Positions 26,893 through 35,382 of a stretch of 64,000 bases of DNA are shown in pieces. The translations under genes and the position numbers were made by a program. A model generated the notes under the pieces. It was not told the origin of the DNA. It made no database searches and saw only the letters and a list, made by a program, of their open reading frames with translations. Numbering within the stretch: the stretch's first letter is position 1; each line of letters starts with the position of its first letter. Source of the DNA: Bacteroidota bacterium. Lineage in GTDB: Bacteria; Bacteroidota; Bacteroidia; Cytophagales; Cyclobacteriaceae. The stretch spans positions 1-64,000 of the forward strand of contig JAEZEH010000109.1 of the NCBI GenBank assembly GCA_023417785.1, in the 5' to 3' direction.

Positions 26893-26946
26893 GGTCAAAC
26901 TGACTTTTTTAGTCAAAAAGTCAGATATCGACCGCGTTTTTGACCT
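26892..26946. promoter_or_regulatory. Nested inverted repeats before TetR 2/efflux operon
   Basis: An inner repeat, CTGACTTTTT (26900-26909) with AAAAAGTCAG (26915-26924) around TAGTC, sits inside an outer pair, AGGTCAAA (26892-26899) with TTTGACCT (26939-26946). Both are built on GTCA/TGAC half-sites. It overlaps the end of TetR 1 and lies about 130 nt before TetR 2. It could be an operator array for one of the TetR proteins or a weak terminator; there is no T-tract after the outer stem. Confidence 0.5.
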
Positions 26947-27073
26947 ATTTCCAACGATTTCGGAAATAATTCTAAATCTTTCTTTGCGAAAACAGGAACG
27001 AAATCCGAATCTTGCCGTTATAGAAACCATGGAAACTATAAAAGACACTAAAGTTTCCTAAGTTTATGGACCT

Positions 27074-27721
27074 ATGGAAGACAAGAACAGCAAGGAGAGG
27101 ATATTAAGCAGCGCCAGGGACTTGTTTCAGCGTTACGGCATTAGAAGTATTACCATGGATGACATCGCTCATCACCTTGGGATCAGTAAAAAAACGATCT
27201 ACCAGCATTTTTCCGACAAAGATGACATCGTCACTCTTTCAATAAAACACTATATCAGCACCGAGAGGGACGCCCTTGTTGAGTTGAAAAAACAATCGAA
27301 AGATTCACTGGACCTGCTCATTCGCATACATCATTACCTTCAGAAAAATCTTACCCATAGCACCAGCGCGCTTCTCTTCGATCTTCAGAAGTACCATGCG
27401 AAGGCCTGGGATCTGATAAATGATTTTAAATACGGCTTCGTAGGCGACTTCATCAGGCAAAATCTTGAAACGGGAATTGAACAAGGCTACTTCCGCGAAG
27501 ATGTGAATGTTGATATCGTCACCAAGATCAGACTCGAGGAAATAATGCTAGCGCATAACGACTCTGTATTTCCCCGGGATCAATTTGATGCCGAAGAAGT
27601 TTCAAGCAGCATTCTGGACCACTTCGTTTTTGCTATTACGACAGATCGTGGGAAAAAGCTTTATAAGAAATACAAAGAGGTGATTAACAAAAATGGAATA
27701 TATAAAACATATGAAGTCTAA
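27074..27721 (+). CDS. TetR/AcrR-family transcriptional regulator 2, first gene of efflux operon
   Basis: A 215-residue regulator with an N-terminal HTH (ARDLFQRYGIRSITMDDIAHHLGISKKTIYQHFSDKDDIV, residues 14-53) and an all-helical effector domain. Its stop overlaps the TolC gene start by 11 nt, so it is co-transcribed with TolC, MFP and RND genes and is probably their local repressor. Confidence 0.92.
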   Translation: MEDKNSKERILSSARDLFQRYGIRSITMDDIAHHLGISKKTIYQHFSDKDDIVTLSIKHYISTERDALVELKKQSKDSLDLLIRIHHYLQKNLTHSTSALLFDLQKYHAKAWDLINDFKYGFVGDFIRQNLETGIEQGYFREDVNVDIVTKIRLEEIMLAHNDSVFPRDQFDAEEVSSSILDHFVFAITTDRGKKLYKKYKEVINKNGIYKTYEV

Positions 27722-29093
27722 TCGTTTTAGATGGGCGCTGCCGCTAACAATGTTGTTCGTGGCGGTTTCTGTCTCTTTATCAATAGCGCAGACACCGACT
27801 ACCTATTCGCTTAAGGATATGCTAAAGGTGGCTCTGGAAAACAACAACAACGTAATCAAGGCAAAGTACGATTATGAAGAGGGGGAACAGAAGACGAAAG
27901 AGGTGAAATCGGCGGCACTTCCGCAGATTAACATCAACGCTGATTTGACGGATAACGTAATCCAGCAGGCTTTCGTTTTTCCGGCTATTTTGGGTGATCC
28001 AGGCGCAGGCCCGGATGAATATGTGGTGCTTCGGGCTGGAATGCAGTACTCAACCAGTGTAACGGCGCAGGCAACTCAGCAACTTTTCAATAAAAGCGTG
28101 CTCACCGGTATAAAAGCAGCCAAAGTGAGCGAAGACTTTTACCGTCAGAACATCGCCCGGACAGAAGAAGAGGTGATCAGCCAGGTCGCCCGACTTTTTT
28201 ATCAATCATCTTCGCTGAAAGCGCAGCGCCTCGTGCTTGAGTCGACACTTGAACAGACACAAAAGAATTTACAGATCACAACTGACCGTTTCGAAGCAGG
28301 GCTTGCCCGCAAACTCGACGTCGACCGGCTCAAAGTTAGTGTGACCAATATCCAGACACAGCTCCGAAGCATTGACGACAGTTATAATAACCTGATTAAT
28401 CAGCTGAAGCTGATGGCGGGTATCGACATTGCGGCTCCGATTGAGGTCAGTGAACCACTGCTTGAAGAACACTTGTCCTATGCAATCGATCCCTCGTTAA
28501 CAGCATCGTCGTTGAATTGGGAAAATAAAATAGAGTTCAAGCAGCTGTCTACACAGTTGTCGTTGTATGAACTCGAGCGAAAAAACTTTTCCGCGGGCTA
28601 TTTTCCTACGCTGTCCGCATTTGCCAACTATACCTATACCGGGCAGAGCAATGACTTCGTCCTTTCGGGTAAGGCTGATCCGTTGTGGTTCGATGTCGCT
28701 TCAATAGGTCTCAGGCTCACGGTACCCGTTTTTGACGGACTCGCGAAATCCTCCCGGATGCAACAGTCTAAGATAAGACGTCTGAAAACTGAACGTGATA
28801 TGAAATTCACAGAACAACAATCGAATATGGAATTTCAGAACGCACTTAAAACGTATGAAACGAGCTACGACAGTTATGTGGCCCAAAAGGAAAATGTGAC
28901 CCTCGCCAACAGTGTTTACGACGTGACCCTTCAGAACTACAATGAAGGGGTGAGTCCGCTCACCGATTTGTTGCAGGCAGAATCATCACGGATTCAGGCA
29001 CAAAGTCAGCTGATCGAGTCGTTGCTTCGGGTAAAGCAAGCTGAAGTAGCGCTATTGAAATCGAAAGGTGAAATCAGAAATCTATTAAACTAA
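27711..29093 (+). CDS. TolC-family outer-membrane efflux channel
   Basis: The start at 27711 gives a signal peptide (MKSNRFRWALPLTMLFVAVSVSLSIAQ region) and 460 residues; the ATG at 27693 is deeper inside the TetR gene. Two OEP repeats are visible, beginning YSLKDMLKVALENNNNVIKAKYDYEEG and, in the second half, KIEFKQLSTQLSLYELERKNFSAGYFPTLSAF. The coiled-coil ends ALKTYETSYDSYVAQKENVTLANSVYDVTLQNYNEGVSPLTDLLQAE, typical of TolC alpha-barrels. It supplies the outer-membrane duct of the tripartite pump. Confidence 0.92.
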   Translation: MKSNRFRWALPLTMLFVAVSVSLSIAQTPTTYSLKDMLKVALENNNNVIKAKYDYEEGEQKTKEVKSAALPQININADLTDNVIQQAFVFPAILGDPGAGPDEYVVLRAGMQYSTSVTAQATQQLFNKSVLTGIKAAKVSEDFYRQNIARTEEEVISQVARLFYQSSSLKAQRLVLESTLEQTQKNLQITTDRFEAGLARKLDVDRLKVSVTNIQTQLRSIDDSYNNLINQLKLMAGIDIAAPIEVSEPLLEEHLSYAIDPSLTASSLNWENKIEFKQLSTQLSLYELERKNFSAGYFPTLSAFANYTYTGQSNDFVLSGKADPLWFDVASIGLRLTVPVFDGLAKSSRMQQSKIRRLKTERDMKFTEQQSNMEFQNALKTYETSYDSYVAQKENVTLANSVYDVTLQNYNEGVSPLTDLLQAESSRIQAQSQLIESLLRVKQAEVALLKSKGEIRNLLN

Positions 29094-29113
29094 TTTATAA
29101 TACTACCGAACAA

Positions 29114-30175
29114 ATGAAACGCATAATAATTACGGTCGTCATTGTGGGTGCGGCTATTGCGGCGGCTGCTTTTATTCTGAAGAATAATAAGGAAAAGATG
29201 CAGCAACAGACTGAACTGGCGAAGAAAGTTAATTCTACAATTCCGGTTCAGGTTGAAGATACAAAGGAAGAGATTATCGGTGGTACTTTCACCGTAACGG
29301 GCTCTTTTGCTCCGGCAAGACAAATCCTTGTTGTAACTGAACTTGCAGGGAAAGTCATCAGCCTGCCCGTGAAAGAAGGTCAGTTTGTAGAAAAGGGCCA
29401 ACTTCTCGCCCGTATTGAGTACGCAACTCATGAAGCCGATCTTAGATCAGCAGAAGCTAATCTTCAAAAGCTTTCAACCGACAAGGAACGTTATCAGCGA
29501 TTGGTCACGTCAGGCGGGGTAACACAGTCGCAACTCGACGATATCAATCTGGCCTATGTGAATGCGGAGGCGAGAACAATTGCAGCAAAAAAGAGACTTG
29601 CTGATTCTTATATACGTGCTCCCTTCGCAGGCTATGTGAACAAGCGGTTCGTTGAGGAGGGTACTTACCTTAACGCAGCCAAAGAAGTCTTTGAGATAGT
29701 CGAAACCGCCCGTCTTAAGATGGTTGTGAATGTTTCGGAGAGCCAGGTATTATCAGTGAGCAAGGCAGATAAAATAGTTGTTCAGGCGGATGTATACCCT
29801 GGCAGCGAATACAAGGCTCAACTCAACTTCATTGGCGCAAAGGCCGACGCCAATCTGAATTTTCCGGTCGAACTTCAGATCGAAAACATAAAAGATAAAC
29901 CATTGCGATCGGGGATGTACGGCAGAGCCACTTTTCAGCTATCCGGAGGTAACCCGTCATTGGTAATTCCGCGGAGTGCGCTATTGGGAAGTACTGAGAA
30001 TGCGCAGGTGTATGTGGTGGCCAATGGGGCTGTCGAATTGAAGGAAATTGTTGCAGGAAGATCTTTCTCAAACTCCATCGAGGTAATCAGTGGATTAACC
30101 CGGGGAGAGAAAGTAGTAACTAATGGACAAATCAACCTTTCTCCGGGTGCGAAGGTTACTGTGTTGAACCAATAA
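29114..30175 (+). CDS. RND efflux membrane-fusion protein (periplasmic adaptor)
   Basis: A 353-residue HlyD/AcrA-like adaptor with an N-terminal membrane anchor (about 5-22). The lipoyl halves are TELAGKVISLPVKEGQFVEKGQLLARIE and, after a short hairpin (DLRSAEANLQKLSTDKERYQRLVTSGGVTQSQLDDI), ADSYIRAPFAGYVNKRFVEEGTYL. Beta-barrel and membrane-proximal domains follow, ending GEKVVTNGQINLSPGAKVTVL. It links the TolC and RND genes on either side (20 and 29 nt gaps). Confidence 0.93.
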   Translation: MKRIIITVVIVGAAIAAAAFILKNNKEKMQQQTELAKKVNSTIPVQVEDTKEEIIGGTFTVTGSFAPARQILVVTELAGKVISLPVKEGQFVEKGQLLARIEYATHEADLRSAEANLQKLSTDKERYQRLVTSGGVTQSQLDDINLAYVNAEARTIAAKKRLADSYIRAPFAGYVNKRFVEEGTYLNAAKEVFEIVETARLKMVVNVSESQVLSVSKADKIVVQADVYPGSEYKAQLNFIGAKADANLNFPVELQIENIKDKPLRSGMYGRATFQLSGGNPSLVIPRSALLGSTENAQVYVVANGAVELKEIVAGRSFSNSIEVISGLTRGEKVVTNGQINLSPGAKVTVLNQ

Positions 30176-30204
30176 GGAAGGGGAAACCCGATTATAAAGA
30201 ATAC

Positions 30205-33200
30205 ATGAAAATTACAGAGATATCAATCAAGAGGCCCTCGATCATCCTGGTCCTCTTTATTATCCTAACTTTTCTCGGTTTGAGCAGCTACCAGAATCTG
30301 AGCTATGAGCTGCTCCCGAAATTTAGCGCGCCCATCGTTACGGTAACTGCCGTCTATCCCGGTGCGTCACCGAATGAGGTTGAGAACACCGTTACCAAAA
30401 AACTGGAAGATGCTGTGTCGTCAATGGAGAACGTTGACAAGATTACGTCATCCTCTTATGAAAGCCTTTCAGTCATCGTTGTGCAATTGAGAAACGAGGC
30501 CAACGTCGACCTCGCTCTTCAGGAAGCTCAACGAAAGATCAATGCGATCATTTCGACCCTCCCGGAGGACGTGAAGGCGCCTTCGCTCGGCAAGTTCTCG
30601 TTTGACGACCTGCCGATTATCCGGCTGGGTGTTTCAGCGGATATGAATCCCACTGCATTGTTTGACCTGGTTGAACAACGAATACAGCCGAACCTTTCAA
30701 AGATTCCCGGCGTGGCGCAAACAAATCTCATCGGGGGTGAGCAACGCGAGATTAGGGTGAACGTAAACAATGAAAAGCTGCAGGCCTATCGGTTGTCGTT
30801 GCCGCAACTCGTTCAATTAATCGAGAGCTCGAACCTGGATTTTCCTACAGGAAAAATAAGGACCCAGGAGGAGCAGGTACTAATCCGTTTGTCGGGTAAA
30901 TATGCGAGCCTCGATGATTTGCGAAACCTGGTTGTAGCCTATAATCCCAACGGTGGACCTGTACGTCTGTCGGACGTCGCTGAAGTTCAGGATACCAAGA
31001 AGGAAATTGAGCTGCTTAACCGGATTAATCTTGAGAACTCGATCGGTGTTGCCATTCAAAAGCAGTCCGATGCAAATGCGGTGTCGGTGAGTGAGCTTGT
31101 AAGGAAAGAACTCGATCGGCTTGAAAAGATCTACGAAAAGGAGAATTTGAACTTCACCATGGCACAGGATACATCCGAGTACACCCTGGAAGCTGCCGAT
31201 GCCGTGATTCATGATCTGTTCCTCGCGGTTATTCTGGTAGCGGCGATAATGTTGTTGTTCCTTCATTCTATCCGGAACTCAATTATCGTTATGGTGGCCA
31301 TTCCGTTGTCACTTGTGGCGACGTTCATTGGGATGTCGTTGTTCGGCTTTACGCTGAACCTTATGTCGCTGCTTGGCTTGTCACTGGTGGTGGGGATTCT
31401 TGTTGATGACGCCATTGTGGTAATCGAAAACATTTACCGTCACATGGAAATGGGTAAGAGCAAGATTCAGGCAGCATACGATGGCGCAAAGGAAATTGGA
31501 TTTACAGTTGTAGCCATTACGCTTGTAATCGTGGTTGTGTTCCTTCCCATTGCGCTCACAACGGGGTTGATTTCCAATATCATGCGTCAGTTCTCGATCG
31601 TAATTGTGATAGCCACATTGCTTTCGTTGCTGGTGTCTTTTACGATCGTTCCATTCCTGTACTCCCGATTCGGAAAACTTGAACACATCACGAATAAAAC
31701 ATTTTTCGGGCGTATCATTCTTGGTTTCGAGAGGGCGCTGGACAGGTTTACAGCGTGGATTCAGGATCTTCTGCGACTTGCGTTGCGTCACCGCGCAATA
31801 ACCATCATTGGAGCCGGCGTGCTTTTCATTGGATCGCTTTCATTGGTGGGTGCAGGATTTATCGGTTCTGAATTTATTGGTCAGGGCGACCGAAGTGAAT
31901 TTATCCTTGTGCTCGAATACCCGAAGAAAACTTCGGTAGAGCAAAATAACCTTACTACCCGGCAGATTGAGGAGTATGTATCGTCGAAGCCGGAAGTGGT
32001 GTCCTTATTTACGTCGATTGGCCAAAGCAGCGAAAGTGGAATGGGTGCTGCGCAGGCGACTGCGTACAAGTCGGAAATTAACGTGAAGCTGGTTCCCGAA
32101 GACCAACGCAACGAGAGTTCCGACATATACGGAGTGCTGCTCAAGAATGAGATATTGGAACGATTCCCGGGTGTAAAAGTGAAATCTACGCCAGTTTCAA
32201 TTCTGGGTACTGCCAATCAGGCGCCGATCCAGCTTATTGTCACGGGCCCTACCTATCAGGATGTTATGCAGTTTGCCGAGGAGGTGAGGACGGAAGTGGA
32301 AAGAGTTGAAGGCACTCAGGAGGTGAAACTTTCTGTGGAAGCAGGTAGCCCTGAGGTTGTCGTTAATACTGATCGCCGGAAAATGGCAGAGCTGGGGCTG
32401 GATCTTCAAACCGTTGGCGCGACGATGCAGTTTGCGTTCAGCGGAAATTCTGACGCAAAATATCGCCAGGGTGAATACGAGTACGACATCAATATCCGGT
32501 TTGACGAGTATAACCGCAAGAGCGTCGACGACATAAAGGCCCTTACGTTTCTGAACAAATTTGGTCAGCAAATAAGACTTGATCAGTTTGCTGATGTAAA
32601 GGAGAGTTCGGGGCCGTCAAGGCTTGAACGCTACAACCGGATTACGTCAGTGACAATTAACTCTCAGCTTTTGGGGCGCCCCTCAGGAGCGGTTGCAACC
32701 GAGATTCAGGATATACTTGACCGGATGGAAAAGCCTGCAGGGGTCGCCGTGGTCTTTGGCGGTAACCAGGAGAATCAGGACGAGTCTTTCGCCCAACTTG
32801 GTATGGCGTTCCTGACCTCAATTCTGCTCGTATATCTGATCATGGTGGCTCTGTATAATAACTTTGCGTATCCGTTTGTAGTGTTGTTTTCTATTCCACT
32901 TGCGATGATTGGTGCTTTGTTTGCACTTGCCTTGGCAGGACAGACGTTGAGTATTTTCACCATCCTGGGAATCATCATGCTGATCGGTCTCGTTGCCAAA
33001 AACGCAATCCTGGTTGTTGACTTTACCAATCACCTTAAGGCTCGCGGGATGCCTACAGAAGATGCGCTCGTTGAGGCTACCAAGGAACGTCTGCGGCCGG
33101 TCTTGATGACCACAATAGCAATGGTGGTGGGTATGTTGCCAGTTGCGCTTGCATCCGGCGCGGGAGCTGCATGGAAAAATGGTCTGGCCTGGTCGATCAT

Positions 33201-33336
33201 CGGTGGTCTTACGAGCTCAATGTTCCTGACACTCATAGTTGTTCCCGTAGTGTACCAGTTGGTAGACCGCGCGTTGGTAAAACTGAAGTTAGTTAATGAA
33301 GAGAAAGCGAAACTGTATCAGCAGTTTCAGGTATAA
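30205..33336 (+). CDS. RND multidrug efflux permease (HAE1/AcrB family)
   Basis: A 1043-residue inner-membrane pump of the usual family length. The first helix and porter domain begin ISIKRPSIILVLFIILTFLGL and YPGASPNEVENTVTKKLEDAVSS. TM4 carries the proton-relay Asp pair in GILVDDAIVVIENIYRHM. A second internal repeat has GIIMLIGLVAKNAILVVDFTN and the RLRPVLMTTIAMVVGMLPVALASGAG stretch typical of HAE1 proteins. With TolC and adaptor it makes a complete tripartite drug or detergent efflux system. Substrates are unknown. Confidence 0.95.
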   Translation: MKITEISIKRPSIILVLFIILTFLGLSSYQNLSYELLPKFSAPIVTVTAVYPGASPNEVENTVTKKLEDAVSSMENVDKITSSSYESLSVIVVQLRNEANVDLALQEAQRKINAIISTLPEDVKAPSLGKFSFDDLPIIRLGVSADMNPTALFDLVEQRIQPNLSKIPGVAQTNLIGGEQREIRVNVNNEKLQAYRLSLPQLVQLIESSNLDFPTGKIRTQEEQVLIRLSGKYASLDDLRNLVVAYNPNGGPVRLSDVAEVQDTKKEIELLNRINLENSIGVAIQKQSDANAVSVSELVRKELDRLEKIYEKENLNFTMAQDTSEYTLEAADAVIHDLFLAVILVAAIMLLFLHSIRNSIIVMVAIPLSLVATFIGMSLFGFTLNLMSLLGLSLVVGILVDDAIVVIENIYRHMEMGKSKIQAAYDGAKEIGFTVVAITLVIVVVFLPIALTTGLISNIMRQFSIVIVIATLLSLLVSFTIVPFLYSRFGKLEHITNKTFFGRIILGFERALDRFTAWIQDLLRLALRHRAITIIGAGVLFIGSLSLVGAGFIGSEFIGQGDRSEFILVLEYPKKTSVEQNNLTTRQIEEYVSSKPEVVSLFTSIGQSSESGMGAAQATAYKSEINVKLVPEDQRNESSDIYGVLLKNEILERFPGVKVKSTPVSILGTANQAPIQLIVTGPTYQDVMQFAEEVRTEVERVEGTQEVKLSVEAGSPEVVVNTDRRKMAELGLDLQTVGATMQFAFSGNSDAKYRQGEYEYDINIRFDEYNRKSVDDIKALTFLNKFGQQIRLDQFADVKESSGPSRLERYNRITSVTINSQLLGRPSGAVATEIQDILDRMEKPAGVAVVFGGNQENQDESFAQLGMAFLTSILLVYLIMVALYNNFAYPFVVLFSIPLAMIGALFALALAGQTLSIFTILGIIMLIGLVAKNAILVVDFTNHLKARGMPTEDALVEATKERLRPVLMTTIAMVVGMLPVALASGAGAAWKNGLAWSIIGGLTSSMFLTLIVVPVVYQLVDRALVKLKLVNEEKAKLYQQFQV

Positions 33337-33640
33337 AGAGTTGGGTTTGGTTTGGTTGAAGCCGGATTTCCAGCAATGGATTTCCGGCATTCAACACCAC
33401 GATTTTGGAACGGTTCACCCTCAGAATTGAGATTTGGAGTAATGAGGCAGGGTGGCCGTTCCTTATTTTTTGAGGGAGGCTGTTTCTTTTCAGCGTGGCC
33501 GGTTTCATCCCGATTTCCGGTGTTCCGTAACTATCTTGTTGCGCCGGTCCCGTTCCCGGCGAATTTTTTCAGCCTAAAGTCACCCAGGCTAAGTTGGTTT
33601 TCAACTTTTTTACTAAGTTCACTCAAACTACTCACCTGTC
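33337..33640. other. Intergenic region after the efflux operon
   Basis: No gene, repeat element or clear terminator hairpin recognised. It should contain the promoter of the dehydratase gene at 33641. Confidence 0.5.
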
Positions 33641-35356
33641 ATGGAAGACAATAGCTTACGCAGTCGCAACTGGTTCGGCCGGAAAGGCAAAGATGGATTC
33701 ATTTATCGTGCCTGGATGAAAAACCAGGGTATTCCTTCACATGCTTTTGATGGGCGGCCTGTCATAGGCATCTGCAACACATGGTCGGAGTTGACCCCCT
33801 GCAATGCCCACTTTCGCGAACTCGCGGAGTCGATCAAGTATGGCATTTATGAGGCAGGTGGATTCCCGGTTGAGTTTCCCGTCATGTCATTGGGGGAAAC
33901 GCTCATCAAACCTACGGCCATGCTCTACCGAAATCTGGCCAGCATGGACGTTGAAGAATCGATCCGCGCCAATCCCGTGGATGGTGTGGTACTGATGTGC
34001 GGATGTGATAAAACGACGCCTTCACTCGTGATGGGTGCCTGCAGCGTGGATATTCCCGCGCTTGTGGTGTCAGGCGGACCAATGCTGACAGGCAAATTTC
34101 AGGGTAAGGACATCGGCACAAGCGATGTCTGGCGATTTAATGATGCGGTACGCTCAGGAGTAATGGATCAGGATCAATTGGTTATGGCCGAGGAAAGCAT
34201 GTGCCGGAGTCGTGGCCATTGTGCAGTGATGGGCACGGCCTCGACTATGGCTGCCATGGTGGAATCTCTGGGACTTTCTCTTCCGCACAACGCAGCCATA
34301 CCCGCTGCTGATGCAAGGCGAAAAGTTCTGGCGCATCTGTCGGGTATACGTATCGTTGAAATGGTAAAAAACAATGTGCGGATGTCTGACATTCTTACCC
34401 GTGAGGCATTCGAAAATGCAATTGTTGTAAACGCAGCCATTGGCGGATCGACTAATTTCATCATTCACCTCTTAGCCATTGCGGGGCGAATAGGCGTGGA
34501 ACTGTCTCTGGAAGACTTCGACAAAATCTCTCGTAACGTGCCCCTGGTAGCTAATCTTCAGCCATCAGGGAAATATTTTATGGAGGATCTTTACTATGCC
34601 GGTGGAATTCCCGCCGTGATGCGTGAACTTGAAAAATTCCTCCACAAGGATTGTCTCACTGTAAATGGTAGAACGGTTGAAGAGAATTATTCGCGTGAGA
34701 CGTGCTACAATCGTGAAGTCATTGCTACTGTTGAAAGCCCATTCAACCCATTGTCGGGTGTTGCGGTATTGAAGGGCAATCTTTGCGAAAACGGAGCTGT
34801 TATAAAACCATCTGCAGCAAGCTCACACCTGATGGTGCACACAGGCAAAGCAGTTGTCTTTGAAGATATAGACGACTACAAGGCCCGGATTGATGATCCT
34901 GATCTCGATGTCGATGAGACAAGCATACTGGTACTGAAAAACGTTGGCCCGAAAGGTTATCCTGGTATGCCGGAAGTCGGAAACATGGGTATACCAATGA
35001 AGCTTCTGACAAAAGGGCTTACAGATATGGTACGCATTTCTGATGGACGAATGAGTGGAACCGGCTTCGGAACCGTGATACTTCACGCCTCGCCTGAAGC
35101 TGCCATGGGCGGTAATTTCGCGGTTGTGCAGAACGGCGATGTGATTTCACTGGATGTACCAAATCGTTCGCTTACGCTGCATGTCTCTGAAGAAGAGTTA
35201 ATAAAACGTAAAGCCAACTGGAAATCGGGGGTCACAATTTCAGGAAGAGGATATGTTCATCTTTATCAGACACACGTCCAGCAGGCACACCTTGGTGCCG
35301 ATCTTGATTTTCTGCGGGGTGGCTCCGGAAGCGAAGTGACGCGCGATTCCCACTAG
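33641..35356 (+). CDS. IlvD/Edd-family sugar-acid dehydratase
   Basis: A 571-residue Fe-S dehydratase. The cluster ligands of the family are visible as Cys54 (TPCNAH), Cys122 (MCGCDKTTPS, with Lys124 as the Mg-side lysine) and Cys194 (GHCAVMGTASTM). The opening RSRNWFGRKGKDGFIYRAWMKNQG and the length fit the sugar-acid branch (L-arabonate/D-xylonate/galactonate-type dehydratases) better than dihydroxy-acid dehydratase IlvD. It removes water from an aldonic acid to give a 2-keto-3-deoxy acid. The FAD/Fe-S oxidoreductase and a GH43 glycosidase next door support a pentose or hexuronate-type pathway, but the substrate is inferred. Confidence 0.85.
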   Translation: MEDNSLRSRNWFGRKGKDGFIYRAWMKNQGIPSHAFDGRPVIGICNTWSELTPCNAHFRELAESIKYGIYEAGGFPVEFPVMSLGETLIKPTAMLYRNLASMDVEESIRANPVDGVVLMCGCDKTTPSLVMGACSVDIPALVVSGGPMLTGKFQGKDIGTSDVWRFNDAVRSGVMDQDQLVMAEESMCRSRGHCAVMGTASTMAAMVESLGLSLPHNAAIPAADARRKVLAHLSGIRIVEMVKNNVRMSDILTREAFENAIVVNAAIGGSTNFIIHLLAIAGRIGVELSLEDFDKISRNVPLVANLQPSGKYFMEDLYYAGGIPAVMRELEKFLHKDCLTVNGRTVEENYSRETCYNREVIATVESPFNPLSGVAVLKGNLCENGAVIKPSAASSHLMVHTGKAVVFEDIDDYKARIDDPDLDVDETSILVLKNVGPKGYPGMPEVGNMGIPMKLLTKGLTDMVRISDGRMSGTGFGTVILHASPEAAMGGNFAVVQNGDVISLDVPNRSLTLHVSEEELIKRKANWKSGVTISGRGYVHLYQTHVQQAHLGADLDFLRGGSGSEVTRDSH

Positions 35357-35382
35357 GAGATCTGCGTTGGTGTCGGGAAACC

